Positions 32,551 through 41,631 of a stretch of DNA of 64,000 nt are shown one piece after another. The notes beneath the pieces are model-generated. The model was not told the DNA's origin, searched no databases, and worked only from the letters and a program-made list of their open reading frames with translations. Position 1 is the stretch's first letter. Each line of letters opens with the position of its first letter. The stretch is from Paraburkholderia sp. BCC1886. GTDB lineage: Bacteria; Pseudomonadota; Gammaproteobacteria; Burkholderiales; Burkholderiaceae. A program made the translations under genes and the position numbers. The DNA is taken from positions 1 to 64,000 of the forward strand of contig NZ_CAAJGK010000052.1 in assembly GCF_900996245.1 (NCBI RefSeq), read 5' to 3'.

Positions 32551-33420
32551 CTACCGGAACACTACCGTCTTGCTGCCGTTCAACACGACGCGATGCTCGA
32601 CGTGCCACTTCACGGCGCGCGCGAGCGTCACGCATTCGACGTCGCGGCCAATCGCCGTCAGCTGCTCCGGCGTCATGCTGTGGTCAACCCGCTCCACTTC
32701 CTGCTCGATGATCGGACCTTCGTCGAGATCGGTCGTCACGTAATGAGCCGTCGCGCCGATCAGTTTCACGCCGCGATCGAACGCCTGGTAATACGGCTTC
32801 GCGCCCTTGAAGCTCGGCAAAAACGAATGGTGAATGTTGATCGCGCGGCCCGCGAGCGCTTCGCACAGTTTCGGCGACAAAATTTGCATGTAGCGGGCGA
32901 GCACCACGAGATCGGCCTGATGCTCGTCGATCACTTCCAGCACGCGCGCTTCCTGCGCGGCTTTCGCGTCGGGCGTCGCGCCCATCAACGGGAAGTGGTG
33001 GAACGGAATGTCGTAACTCGCGGCGAGTTGATAAAACTCCTTGTGGTTCGAAATGATGGCCGCAATCTCGATACCGAGTTGTCCCGTGCGATAGCGGAAC
33101 AGCAGGTCGTTCAGGCAATGGCCGATTTTCGACACCATGATCACCACGCGCGGTTTCACCGACGCGTCGTGCAACTCCCAGCGCATGCCGAACTGTTCGG
33201 CGAGCGTCCCGAACGTGGCGCGCAGCGCGTCGAGTCCCGGGTCGCCGCCCACCTGCTGGAAATGCACCCGCATGAAGAACTCGCCGGTACGGCTGTCGCC
33301 AAACTGCGCCGAGTCGAGAATATTGCTGCCACGCTCGAACAGAAAGCCCGATACCGCATGGACGATGCCGGGCCGGTCGGCGCACGACAGTTTGAGGATA
33401 AAGCTGTGATCGGTCGACAT
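32551..33420 (-). CDS. purU: Formyltetrahydrofolate deformylase
   Basis: The protein is 289 residues from the ATG at 33420. It hydrolyses 10-formyl-THF to formate and THF, balancing one-carbon pools and feeding PurT-type purine synthesis. An N-terminal ACT domain (LKLSCADRPGIVHAVSGFLFERGSNI, ~7-90) is followed by the formyltransferase fold. The catalytic Asn/His/Asp triad is in NIHHSFLPSFKGAKPY and TTDLDEGPIIEQ. The open frame runs to 33489 but adds sequence with no ribosome site; GGGAG lies 11 bases before 33420. It is 83 bp downstream of the Nudix gene on the same strand. Confidence 0.95.
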   Translation of the reverse strand: MSTDHSFILKLSCADRPGIVHAVSGFLFERGSNILDSAQFGDSRTGEFFMRVHFQQVGGDPGLDALRATFGTLAEQFGMRWELHDASVKPRVVIMVSKIGHCLNDLLFRYRTGQLGIEIAAIISNHKEFYQLAASYDIPFHHFPLMGATPDAKAAQEARVLEVIDEHQADLVVLARYMQILSPKLCEALAGRAINIHHSFLPSFKGAKPYYQAFDRGVKLIGATAHYVTTDLDEGPIIEQEVERVDHSMTPEQLTAIGRDVECVTLARAVKWHVEHRVVLNGSKTVVFR

Positions 33421-33503
33421 GACCTGGGTGACTCCCTTCTTCAATGCGTGGTTTGTTCGGGGTGATGCGGTGCGCTCGAGCTGCAACATTCAAGCCGCGG
33501 CGT

Positions 33504-34367
33504 TCATGCAATCGTTCGTTCCAGAACCGGTGGCGCAAATAGCGCCTCGATACCTGGACACGCGTCGGCGTCGATCCAGCGGCGCCGCAACAGACAATCG
33601 AGCGTGGCCAGACTCGCGTCGACGGTCATCGCGTCCTCTTCGATCCAGCGCGCCACTTCGTCGATGCGCGCGAGCCGGTGTTCGCCCACTTCACCGTCCT
33701 GATTGCGCGGTGCGAAATCGGCCGGCAACGCCAGGTCGAAGATGAAAATCTGTTCGGCCTGCGTGCCTTCCGGCAAGGATTGCAACACATGCGCGGTACG
33801 GCCAGCCGTGGCGCGCGCGGCGATGTCTTCGGGAATGCCGGCTTCTTCCCAGCATTCCTTCACGATGGTCTGTGCGACGCTGAAGCCCCAGCCGATTCCG
33901 CCCGCTACGACATTGTCGAGCATGCCGGGATCGGTGGCTTTGGTGTCGCTGCGGCGCGCAATCCAGAGCTGAGGTGCGCCGCCGCCCGCGTATTCTACGA
34001 CGCCGTTCAGATGCACCGCGTAGGTCAGGGTTCCGAAGAAGCGCGACGCGGCGCGTTCGATATACGCAAGCGGCGCAGCATCGAACGCATTGCGGATCGC
34101 GTAGGTTTCGTTGCGCCAGCCCGGAATCCGGCCGTCGGCGGCGAGTGCGCCGATCACCGAACCGAGCGCCGCGCTGCGCAGATCGACAGTGTCGAAGGCC
34201 GGCGCAAGCGTCACGCGCGTGGCGTCGATCTCGAAGACATCGGGCCAGCGCGCGAGCAGCGGCACATCGCTCGAACGGATCCAGCCGACCTGTTCGGCGC
34301 CGATATGAAACGGCACGTGCGCCTGAATATCGAAGCGGCGCGCGGCGGTGATGCAAGGCAACGTCAT
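33504..34367 (-). CDS. DUF4743/Nudix hydrolase-like protein
   Basis: The protein is 287 residues from the ATG at 34367 (TTGGGAG upstream). It has an N-terminal DUF4743 region (ARRFDIQAHVPFHIGAEQVGWI) and a Nudix fold in the C-terminal half, as in plant and yeast thiamine-pyrophosphokinase-linked Nudix proteins of the Tnr3 type. The Nudix box reads GGIGWGFSVAQTIVKECWEEAGI. The metal-binding EE-x-G core is kept, but the first Glu of GX5E is Phe, and Lys replaces Arg in RE. Related proteins dephosphorylate oxidised thiamine diphosphates. An overlapping frame extends to 34442 into lysE. Confidence 0.8.
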   Translation of the reverse strand: MTLPCITAARRFDIQAHVPFHIGAEQVGWIRSSDVPLLARWPDVFEIDATRVTLAPAFDTVDLRSAALGSVIGALAADGRIPGWRNETYAIRNAFDAAPLAYIERAASRFFGTLTYAVHLNGVVEYAGGGAPQLWIARRSDTKATDPGMLDNVVAGGIGWGFSVAQTIVKECWEEAGIPEDIAARATAGRTAHVLQSLPEGTQAEQIFIFDLALPADFAPRNQDGEVGEHRLARIDEVARWIEEDAMTVDASLATLDCLLRRRWIDADACPGIEALFAPPVLERTIA

Positions 34368-34407
34368 CTGAAACTCCCAACAGTTCTTTCCGTTATGGCG
34401 GACTCGA

Positions 34408-35022
34408 TTAATCGCGCAGCGCCACGCGAATGCCGATCGCAATGAAGGTCGCGCCCGCCAGCCGGTCGAGCCATACGCCGACGCGCGGCCGGCGCTTGAG
34501 CCAGCCGCCGATCATCCCCGCGGCCACGCCGAACAGCGAAAACACCACGACCGTCTGCAACATGAACAGCACGCCGAGTTCCAGCATCTGCAGCGTGACG
34601 CTCTGCGCGCCGTCCGGCACCACGAACTGCGGCAGGAACACGACGAAGAACAGCGTGACCTTCGGGTTCATCAGATTGCCGAGCACGCTTTGCCGGAACA
34701 CGGCCAGCAAGGGTTGCGGCGCGCGCTCGTGCGCGGCGGCCAGGCCCTGGCTGCGCAGGGCCTTAATGCCGATACAGATCAGATACGCGGCGCCGGCCAG
34801 CTTGATCGCCTCGAACGCGAGCGGCGACGAGCGCAGCAAGGCGGCCACGCCGAGCGTGGCCAGCGTCGTATGAAACGTGAGACCGGCCGCGAAGCCTAAC
34901 GCCGCGACGAAACCCGCTGCGCGCCCCTGCGCGATACCGCGCGCGAGCACTTGCAGATTGTCGGGGCCGGGCGCCACGGTGATGGCAATCGACGTGGCGA
35001 GAAACAGCAGGAAGTGGGGCAT
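34408..35022 (-). CDS. LysE family amino acid exporter
   Basis: A 204-residue protein with about six hydrophobic segments and the LysE/RhtB signature near the N terminus (ITVAPGPDNLQVLARGIAQG), where the APGP motif is characteristic. The helix pair SVLGNLMNPKVTLFFVVFLPQF is the other conserved patch. These inner-membrane proteins export amino acids or related metabolites by proton antiport. It lies 40 bp upstream of the Nudix gene, so cotranscription is possible. Substrate unknown. Confidence 0.92.
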   Translation of the reverse strand: MPHFLLFLATSIAITVAPGPDNLQVLARGIAQGRAAGFVAALGFAAGLTFHTTLATLGVAALLRSSPLAFEAIKLAGAAYLICIGIKALRSQGLAAAHERAPQPLLAVFRQSVLGNLMNPKVTLFFVVFLPQFVVPDGAQSVTLQMLELGVLFMLQTVVVFSLFGVAAGMIGGWLKRRPRVGVWLDRLAGATFIAIGIRVALRD

Positions 35023-35078
35023 CGGATTTCACCTCGTTCGGTTCGGGCCGCAACATGCGTACGCGGGCAAACAGTCGC

Positions 35079-35645
35079 TCAATGGCCGTCGAAACTGGTC
35101 ACCGTGTAGAGCGGCAGGCCGGCCTCGCGCAGGAGCTTCGAGCCGCCGAGTTCCGGCAGATCGATGATCGCCGCGCCCTCCACGACCTCGGCGCCGAGCC
35201 GGTCGAGCAGGATCTTGCCGGCCATCATGGTGCCGCCGGTGGCGATCAGATCGTCGACGATCACCACGCGTTGGCCGGGTTGGCAGGCGTCTTCGTGAAT
35301 CTCGACGGTCGCGGTGCCGTACTCGAGTTCGTACGATTGCGCGAGCCGCTTGTAGGGCAGCTTGCCCTGCTTGCGGATCGGCACGAAGCCCAGGTTCAGC
35401 TCGTACGCGAGAATCGGCCCGATGATGAAACCGCGCGCATCCAGCCCGGCGATGTAGTCGAGTTCGGCGTCGATATAGCGCTGCACGAACAGGTCGATCA
35501 GCACGCGCAGCGATTTCGGCTCCTGCAGCAGCGGCGTGATATCGCGGAACTGCACGCCCGGCTGCGGCCAGTCGGGCACCGTGCGGATGTGGCTTTTGAT
35601 GTAGTCGGCCGCATCGCGCGGCGCGCTGGCGGGCGCGTTGGACAT
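35079..35645 (-). CDS. apt: Adenine phosphoribosyltransferase
   Basis: A 188-residue salvage enzyme that makes AMP from adenine and PRPP. The PRPP-binding motif VVIVDDLIATGGTMMAG is intact, and the flexible loop and base-binding segments are present (GLDARGFIIGPILAYEL, RKQGKLPYKRLAQSYELEYG). The ATG at 35645 begins MSNAPASAPRDAADYIKSHI; the longer frame to 35900 runs into the downstream antiporter gene and is not conserved-looking. It is transcribed after the CPA2 antiporter gene, with a 115 bp gap. Confidence 0.96.
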   Translation of the reverse strand: MSNAPASAPRDAADYIKSHIRTVPDWPQPGVQFRDITPLLQEPKSLRVLIDLFVQRYIDAELDYIAGLDARGFIIGPILAYELNLGFVPIRKQGKLPYKRLAQSYELEYGTATVEIHEDACQPGQRVVIVDDLIATGGTMMAGKILLDRLGAEVVEGAAIIDLPELGGSKLLREAGLPLYTVTSFDGH

Positions 35646-35760
35646 GCTGTCTCCGGGTGGATCACGACGGATCCGGTGAAAAGGCTGCGGTCGATGCCTG
35701 CGATGTGAGGCTAAACAGCAGCCCATACAGCAGCCTGTAAAGCAGGCTAAAAAGCGCGGC

Positions 35761-37761
35761 TCAAGCCGCCGCGCCGCCGCGACGGTGCTTCGACAGCCGC
35801 TCTTCGGCCGCCGCCAGTTGCTCCGGCAGCCCACGCAACACGACGATATCGCTCGCGCGCAACTTGGTGGACGGGTCCGGCTCCACGCCGCGAATGCCAT
35901 GCCGGCGGATCGCCGTCACTTCGACGCCGATCTCGAACAGACCCAGTTCGGCCAGCGTGCGGCCCACCGAGTCCGAATTCGGGTCGACCGGCACCGATTG
36001 TAGCCGCACCTGTTCATGGCCGTCGTCGTCGTCCACGTCGTCCGCACCGTGGAAATAGCCGCGCAACAGCGCATAGCGCTCATCGCGCATTTCCTCGACA
36101 CGCCGCACCACGCGCCGCATCGGCACGCCCATCACCACCAGGGTGTGCGAGGCCAGCATCAGACTCCCCTCGACGATTTCCGGAATCACCTCGGTCGCGC
36201 CGGCGGCCAGCAGCTTTTCCAGATCGGCGTCGTCGACGGTGCGCACGATTACCGGCAACGTGGGCTCGAGCTCATGAATGTTGTGCAGCACGCGCAGCGC
36301 CGACGGCGTGTTCGCATACGTGATGGCGATCGCCGCCGCGCGGTGGATGCCGGCGGCGAGCAGCGACTCGCGCCGCCCGGCATCGCCGAACACCACCGAC
36401 TCGCCGGCCGCGGCCGCCGCCTGTACGCGATCGGGGTCGAGATCCAGCGCGACATACGAGAGGCCTTCGTGCTCCAGCATGCGTGCCAGATTCTGCCCCG
36501 CGCGACCGTACCCGCAAATGATCACGTGGCCGCTCTGTTTCAGGCTTTGCGTGGCGATGCGCGTCATTTGCAGCGACTGCATCATCCATTCAGTGGACGA
36601 CAGCCGCAGCACGATGCGGTCGGCGTTCTGGATCAGGAACGGAGCGGCCAGCATCGACAGGAGCATCGCGGCGAGAATGGCCTGCAGCAGCGTGGCGTCG
36701 ACCAGATGCTTGTCGAGAATCAGATTCAGCAGCACGAACCCGAATTCGCCCGCTTGCGCGAGGCCGATGCCGGTGCGCATCGCGACGCCCGGCGACGCGC
36801 CGAACAGGCGCGAGAGGCCGGTCACCATCACGGCCTTCAACAGAATGGGCCCGACCAGAAAACCCAGCACGAGCAGCGGATGCTCCCAGATCACACGCGG
36901 ATTGAGCAGCATCCCGGTGGTCACGAAGAACAGCCCGAGCAGCACGTCGCGAAACGGCTTGATGTCTTCTTCGACCTGATGCCGGTACGGTGTCTCGGCG
37001 ATCAGCATGCCGGCAATGAACGCGCCGAGTGCGAGCGACAGCCCGAACTTGTCGGTGATGAACGCGGCGCCGAGCGTCACCAGCAACAGATTGAGAATGA
37101 ACAGTTCCTGCGAGCGACGCCGTGCGACCACGTTGAACCAGCGCGTCATGAAGCGTTGCCCGACGATCAGCAGCAAGGCCAACGCCACGACGATCTTGAT
37201 GGCCGCGACGCCGAGCGCGTTGACGAGGTCCTTCGAATCGCCGCCGAGCGCCGCGATGATGATGAGCAGCGGCACCACCGCCAGATCCTGGAACAGCAGC
37301 ACGCCGAAGATATTGCGGCCGTGCTCGGTCTCGATCTCGAGCCGCTCGGCCAGCATCTTGCTGACGATCGCCGTCGACGACATGGCCAGCGCGCCGCCGA
37401 GCGCGACACTCGCCTGCCACGTGATATGCACCCAGCGCTCGAGCACGAAGCCGAGCGAGACCGCCACCGCGATCGTGCCGATCACCTGCAGCAGACCCAG
37501 CCCGAACACGAGGCGCCGCATCGAGCGCAGCTTGGCCAGCGAGAACTCGAGGCCGATCGAGAACATCAGAAACACGACGCCGAATTCGGCGAGGTTTTGC
37601 GCGCCTTCCGAATCGGGAATCAGACCGAATGCATGCGGTCCGACGACGATGCCGACCGTCAGGTAGCCGAGCATCGGCGGAAGATTCAGAAAGCGAAATA
37701 TCACCACGCCCGCTACCGATGCCAGCAGCAGGAACAGCGTCATTTCGAGCGGGGAAATCAT
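35761..37761 (-). CDS. Monovalent cation:proton antiporter-2 (CPA2) with RCK domains, KefB/YbaL-like
   Basis: The protein is 666 residues. An N-terminal ~12-helix Na+/H+ exchanger domain (1-385; FLMFSIGLEFSLAKLRSMRR, VLLFQDLAVVPLLI, GIGLAQAGEFGFVLL) is followed by an RCK_N/TrkA-N Rossmann domain starting at VIICGYGRAGQNLARML (~405) and an RCK_C/TrkA-C domain at the end (GRTLAELGLFEIGVEVTAIRR). Such antiporters extrude K+ or Na+ in exchange for protons, gated by nucleotides or, in KefB/KefC, glutathione adducts. An acidic DDVDDDDGHE insertion separates the regulatory domains. It is divergent from kdsD (161 bp apart). The start at 37761 lacks a clear ribosome site; 37743 is an alternative. Confidence 0.9.
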   Translation of the reverse strand: MISPLEMTLFLLLASVAGVVIFRFLNLPPMLGYLTVGIVVGPHAFGLIPDSEGAQNLAEFGVVFLMFSIGLEFSLAKLRSMRRLVFGLGLLQVIGTIAVAVSLGFVLERWVHITWQASVALGGALAMSSTAIVSKMLAERLEIETEHGRNIFGVLLFQDLAVVPLLIIIAALGGDSKDLVNALGVAAIKIVVALALLLIVGQRFMTRWFNVVARRRSQELFILNLLLVTLGAAFITDKFGLSLALGAFIAGMLIAETPYRHQVEEDIKPFRDVLLGLFFVTTGMLLNPRVIWEHPLLVLGFLVGPILLKAVMVTGLSRLFGASPGVAMRTGIGLAQAGEFGFVLLNLILDKHLVDATLLQAILAAMLLSMLAAPFLIQNADRIVLRLSSTEWMMQSLQMTRIATQSLKQSGHVIICGYGRAGQNLARMLEHEGLSYVALDLDPDRVQAAAAAGESVVFGDAGRRESLLAAGIHRAAAIAITYANTPSALRVLHNIHELEPTLPVIVRTVDDADLEKLLAAGATEVIPEIVEGSLMLASHTLVVMGVPMRRVVRRVEEMRDERYALLRGYFHGADDVDDDDGHEQVRLQSVPVDPNSDSVGRTLAELGLFEIGVEVTAIRRHGIRGVEPDPSTKLRASDIVVLRGLPEQLAAAEERLSKHRRGGAAA

Positions 37762-37922
37762 CGGCAAAAACGCATCGGTAAAGCGTCCTCGTTCGTCATC
37801 GGAACCGCGCACGCAAACCGCCGTGCGACAAGGTTGAGGGGCCGGTAAAGGCAGCGTGGAAGACAGCGGCTTGGCACAGCAGGCCCGGCGCGGCGAACAG
37901 GCGCCTTTGTTATACTCCGCGA

Positions 37923-38906
37923 ATGATAGCGAAAATCAATGGCGACCGGGCACTCGCACTTGCTCGTGACGTCCTCAACATCGAAGCGGACGCCGTGCGT
38001 GCGCTTTGCGATCAACTCGACGAAGGCTTCGTCGGGGCGGTCGATTTCATCCTGGGCTGCCGTGGACGCGTGGTCGTTTCCGGCATCGGCAAATCCGGCC
38101 ATGTGGCGCGCAAGCTCGCTGCCACGCTCGCCAGTACCGGCACTCCCGCATTCTTCGTGCACCCGGCCGAAGCCAGCCACGGCGACCTCGGTATGGTGAC
38201 CGCCGACGACGTGTTTCTCGCGCTGTCGAACTCCGGCGAAACCGAAGAACTCGTGGCCATCCTGCCGCTCATCAAGCGCCTCGGCGCGAAGCTCATTGCA
38301 ATGACGGGACGGCCGTCGTCGAGCCTCGCACAACTGGCCGACGTGCATCTGAATTCCGCAGTGTCGAAAGAAGCGTGTCCGATGAATCTCGCGCCCACTG
38401 CGAGCACGACGGCAGCGCTCGCACTCGGCGACGCGCTCGCGGTAGCCGTGCTCGATGCGCGCGGATTCGGTCGCGACGACTTCGCGCGCTCGCATCCGGG
38501 CGGCGCGCTCGGCCGGCGTCTGCTCACTTATGTACGCGACGTGATGCGCACCGGCGAACAGGTACCCAAGGTGGCGCCCGACGCTTCCGTGCGCGACGCC
38601 CTGTTTCAGTTGACCGCCAAGCGCATGGGCATGACCGCGATCGTCGACCGCGAAGAACGCGTGAGCGGCATCTTCACCGACGGCGATTTGCGCCGCGTGC
38701 TCGAGCGTGACGGCGACTTCCGCAACCTGCCGATCGAGTCGGTCATGACCGCGGGCCCGCGCACCATCGGCCCCGATCAACTCGCGGTGGAAGCCGTGGA
38801 ACTCATGGAGCGTCACCGTATCAATCAGATGCTGGTCGTCGACGAGGCAGGCAAGCTCATCGGCGCGCTCAATATGCACGACCTGTTCTCGAAAAAGGTG
38901 ATCTGA
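37923..38906 (+). CDS. kdsD: D-arabinose-5-phosphate isomerase (KpsF/GutQ family)
   Basis: A 327-residue enzyme that converts ribulose-5-phosphate to arabinose-5-phosphate, the first step of Kdo synthesis for LPS. The SIS domain (~40-180) shows VVVSGIGKSGHVARK and ALSNSGETEELVAILPLIKRLG. Two CBS domains follow (VRDVMRTGEQVPKVAPDAS..., ESVMTAGPRTIGPDQLAVEA...). The stop overlaps the kdsC start (TGATG), so the two Kdo enzymes are translationally coupled. It heads the LPS-assembly/rpoN run. Confidence 0.96.
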   Translation: MIAKINGDRALALARDVLNIEADAVRALCDQLDEGFVGAVDFILGCRGRVVVSGIGKSGHVARKLAATLASTGTPAFFVHPAEASHGDLGMVTADDVFLALSNSGETEELVAILPLIKRLGAKLIAMTGRPSSSLAQLADVHLNSAVSKEACPMNLAPTASTTAALALGDALAVAVLDARGFGRDDFARSHPGGALGRRLLTYVRDVMRTGEQVPKVAPDASVRDALFQLTAKRMGMTAIVDREERVSGIFTDGDLRRVLERDGDFRNLPIESVMTAGPRTIGPDQLAVEAVELMERHRINQMLVVDEAGKLIGALNMHDLFSKKVI

Positions 38907-39466
38907 TGGCCATCGCTCCGCCCACCGCAACTGAACGCGCCAGCCGCGTGAAGCTGATGATTTTCGACGTCGACGGCGTGCTGACCGACGGCGGTCTGCT
39001 GTTCACGGAGCAGGGCGACACGATGAAAGCCTTCAACTCGATGGACGGTCACGGCATGAAGTTGCTGCGCGAAGCCGGCATCGCAACGGCCGTCATCACC
39101 GGGCGTCAGTCGGGCATCGTCGCGGCGCGCGTGAAAGACCTGAACGTCGCGCACGTTTATCAAGGCGTGCAGGACAAGCCGAAGGCGTTCGCCGACCTGC
39201 TCGCGAAGACCGGGTTGCGTGCGGAAGATTGCGGCTACATGGGCGACGACTGGGTCGACCTCGGCGTGATGCTGCAAGTCGGCTTCGCGGCGGCGCCCGC
39301 CAACTCGCATCCCGAAGTCATCGCGCGCGCCCACTGGGTCAGCGAAGCGCGCGGCGGCCACGGCGCGGCGCGCGAAGTGGTCGACACGCTGCTGCGCGCG
39401 CAGCACAAATACGAAGCGTTGCTCGCGGCCGCCTGCAGCGGCGAACAGCGAGGCCTCGTGGGATGA
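38906..39466 (+). CDS. kdsC: 3-deoxy-D-manno-octulosonate 8-phosphate phosphatase
   Basis: A 186-residue tetrameric-type HAD phosphatase without a cap domain. The nucleophile motif is FDVDGVLTDGGL; motif II is AVITGRQSGIVAARVKDL; and the Mg-binding C-terminal motif is GYMGDDWVDLGVM. It removes phosphate from Kdo-8-phosphate. It overlaps kdsD by one base and lptC by four (ATGA), indicating tight coupling of Kdo synthesis and LPS export genes. Confidence 0.95.
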   Translation: MAIAPPTATERASRVKLMIFDVDGVLTDGGLLFTEQGDTMKAFNSMDGHGMKLLREAGIATAVITGRQSGIVAARVKDLNVAHVYQGVQDKPKAFADLLAKTGLRAEDCGYMGDDWVDLGVMLQVGFAAAPANSHPEVIARAHWVSEARGGHGAAREVVDTLLRAQHKYEALLAAACSGEQRGLVG

Positions 39467-40071
39467 ACCCGTCGCGCCTGACTTCGCTGATCCCGCTCAT
39501 CGCGATGGCGTTGCTCGCCGGTATCACCTGGTGGCTGTTGCAAGCCACGCTGCCGCGCCAGAACGAAAACGTGGTGCGCCCGAAAGAGCACACGCCCGAC
39601 TACTTCGCCGATAACTTCTCGGTGTCCGAACTCGACCAGTCGGGCTCGACGCAATACCGCCTGACCGCCCAGTCGCTGATCCATTACGAAGACGACGAAC
39701 TGAGCGACCTCGTCAAGCCGGCCATGCGCGCGTTCCAGCCGGGCAAGCCGATCGTCACCGCGACCGGCGACACGGGCAAGGTGAACGGCGACGCGTCGAT
39801 CGTCGATCTGTACGACAACGCTCGCATCCTGCGCGCCGCCGGCAATGGCGATCCGCAGATGCAGGCGGATTCGCAGCATTTTAAGGTGCTGGTCAACGAC
39901 GATGTGATCGAGACCGAAAAGCCGGTTAAACTGCAGCGCGGCATGTCGGTGATGACTGCCAGCGGCATGAACTACAACAACGTCACCCGGGTGATGCAAC
40001 TGTTCGGCAATGTGAGAGGCGCGATCGCCGCGTCCGATGCCGGCGGCAGCTCGCCCAAGCAACCCGGGTAA
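39463..40071 (+). CDS. lptC: LPS export system protein LptC
   Basis: The protein is 202 residues. A single N-terminal transmembrane helix (LIPLIAMALLAGITWWLLQ) anchors a periplasmic beta-jellyroll domain (DYFADNFSVSELDQSGSTQY, VTATGDTGKVNGD, KPVKLQRGMSVMTASGM). LptC links the inner-membrane LptBFG pump to the periplasmic bridge LptA. The ATG overlaps the kdsC stop. The short proline/serine tail (SDAGGSSPKQPG) is probably disordered. LptF and LptG are not in this window. Confidence 0.93.
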   Translation: MNPSRLTSLIPLIAMALLAGITWWLLQATLPRQNENVVRPKEHTPDYFADNFSVSELDQSGSTQYRLTAQSLIHYEDDELSDLVKPAMRAFQPGKPIVTATGDTGKVNGDASIVDLYDNARILRAAGNGDPQMQADSQHFKVLVNDDVIETEKPVKLQRGMSVMTASGMNYNNVTRVMQLFGNVRGAIAASDAGGSSPKQPG

Positions 40072-40091
40072 TCCATTCCAGGCGTGACTGC

Positions 40092-40763
40092 ATGAACGAA
40101 TCGTTCCCCCGTTTTGATACCGGCCGCTCGCGCACTTTGTCCGCGTGCCGCGCCGGACTCGCTGCGCTCATCGTCGCGTTGCCGCTGGCCGGCTTCGCGC
40201 CGCTCGCGCACGCCGATCGCGCCGACAAGGACAAGCCGCTGAACATCGAAGCGGACAACATGACTTACGACGACCTCAAGCAGGTCAACATCTTTACCGG
40301 CCACGTGGTCGCGACCAAAGGCACGATCGTCATCAAGGCCGATCGTGTCGAGGTGACGCAGGACCCGCAGGGCTACCAGTACGCCACCGGCACGTCGAGC
40401 GGCGGCAATCTGTCGTATTTCCGCCAGAAGCGCGAAGGGCTCGACGAATTCATCGAAGGCACGGCCATCCGCATCGACTACGACGGCAAGCAGGACCTGA
40501 CCACGCTGACCACCAACGCGACCGTCAAGCGACTGCAAGGCCTCTCGACGGTGATGGACCAAGTGCACGGCAGCGTCGTCACGTACGACGGTCAGAACGA
40601 TTTCTATACCGCGAAGTCGGGCAAGGACGTCGCCGGCCCGGGCAATCCGACCGGCCGCGTGCGCGCGATGCTGGCGCCGCGTAATGGGGGCGCCGCGCCG
40701 CTGAACGGCGCGTCGGCCACGCTCGTGCCGTCCACCACGATTCAGGGAGCGCCGAACCAGTGA
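40092..40763 (+). CDS. lptA: LPS transport periplasmic protein LptA
   Basis: A 223-residue OstA-like protein with a signal peptide ending near AHA (residue ~43; LAALIVALPLAGFAPLAHA). The beta-jellyroll starts at KPLNIEADNMTYDDLKQVNIF, the family's hallmark, and runs to ~185. The C-terminal ~40 residues are low in complexity. It forms the periplasmic filament that carries LPS to LptDE. Its stop overlaps the lptB GTG start (GTGA). Confidence 0.94.
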   Translation: MNESFPRFDTGRSRTLSACRAGLAALIVALPLAGFAPLAHADRADKDKPLNIEADNMTYDDLKQVNIFTGHVVATKGTIVIKADRVEVTQDPQGYQYATGTSSGGNLSYFRQKREGLDEFIEGTAIRIDYDGKQDLTTLTTNATVKRLQGLSTVMDQVHGSVVTYDGQNDFYTAKSGKDVAGPGNPTGRVRAMLAPRNGGAAPLNGASATLVPSTTIQGAPNQ

Positions 40764-41545
40764 GCACCTCCGCGTCCCTTCCCAATCGCAAGCCGGCCGG
40801 CACCAGCAGTTCGCTGGTCGTGCGCAATCTGAAAAAGCGCTACGGCTCGCGCACGGTCGTCAAAGACGTCTCGCTCGACGTGAAGAGCGGCGAAGTGGTC
40901 GGGCTGCTCGGCCCGAACGGCGCCGGCAAGACCACCTCGTTCTATATGATCGTCGGGCTCGTGCCGCTCGACGCCGGCGAGATCGACCTGGACGGCAAGT
41001 CCATCAGCCTGCTGCCGATTCACAAACGCGCGTCGCTCGGCCTGTCGTATCTGCCGCAGGAAGCGTCGGTGTTCCGCAAGCTCAGCGTCGAGCAGAACAT
41101 TCGCGCGGTGCTCGAACTGCAGCACGAAGAGAACGGCAAACGGCTCAGCAAGGACACCATCACGAGCCGCACCGAAGCGCTGCTCGATGAACTGCAGATT
41201 GCGCACTTGCGCGAGAATCCGGCGCTGTCGCTGTCGGGCGGCGAGCGTCGCCGGGTCGAAATCGCCCGCGCGCTGGCGACCAACCCGAGCTTCATTCTGC
41301 TCGACGAACCGTTCGCCGGCGTCGATCCGATCGCGGTGCTGGAAATTCAGAAAATCGTCAAGTTTTTGAAACAGCGCAATATCGGCGTGCTAATCACGGA
41401 CCATAACGTTCGCGAGACGCTCGGCATTTGCGATCACGCGTACATCATCAGCGACGGCAGCGTGCTGGCCGCAGGCGCGCCGAGCGAGATCATCGAAAAC
41501 GAAAGCGTGCGGCGCGTCTATCTGGGCGAGCATTTCCGCATGTAA
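40760..41545 (+). CDS. lptB: LPS export ABC transporter ATP-binding protein LptB
   Basis: A 261-residue ABC ATPase energising LPS extraction. Walker A is GPNGAGKTTSF, the Q-loop is in YLPQEASVFRKLSV, the signature is LSGGERRRVEIARAL, Walker B plus Asp-loop is FILLDEPFAGVDP, and the switch His is in ITDHNVRETL. The N-terminal ~20 residues before SLVVRNLKKRYG are an extension compared with E. coli LptB. It starts at GTG (40760) overlapping lptA. rpoN follows 86 bp downstream, the usual order. Confidence 0.97.
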   Translation: MSTSASLPNRKPAGTSSSLVVRNLKKRYGSRTVVKDVSLDVKSGEVVGLLGPNGAGKTTSFYMIVGLVPLDAGEIDLDGKSISLLPIHKRASLGLSYLPQEASVFRKLSVEQNIRAVLELQHEENGKRLSKDTITSRTEALLDELQIAHLRENPALSLSGGERRRVEIARALATNPSFILLDEPFAGVDPIAVLEIQKIVKFLKQRNIGVLITDHNVRETLGICDHAYIISDGSVLAAGAPSEIIENESVRRVYLGEHFRM

Positions 41546-41631
41546 GCGCGCGGGAATGGCGAACGAAGCATTGCGGGTGCCGCAAGGTATCGCGGTCGTG
41601 GCAAACTCTCTACAATGAATCTCAATTTGCC

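Noticed and set aside
31759..33465. 568-residue plus-strand open frame spanning the PepSY end and antisense purU
   Set aside because: It crosses two real genes in the wrong frame and strand; no motif found.
36016..37848. 610-residue plus-strand open frame opposite the CPA2 antiporter
   Set aside because: Glutamine/histidine/arginine-rich shadow with no hydrophobic or domain pattern.
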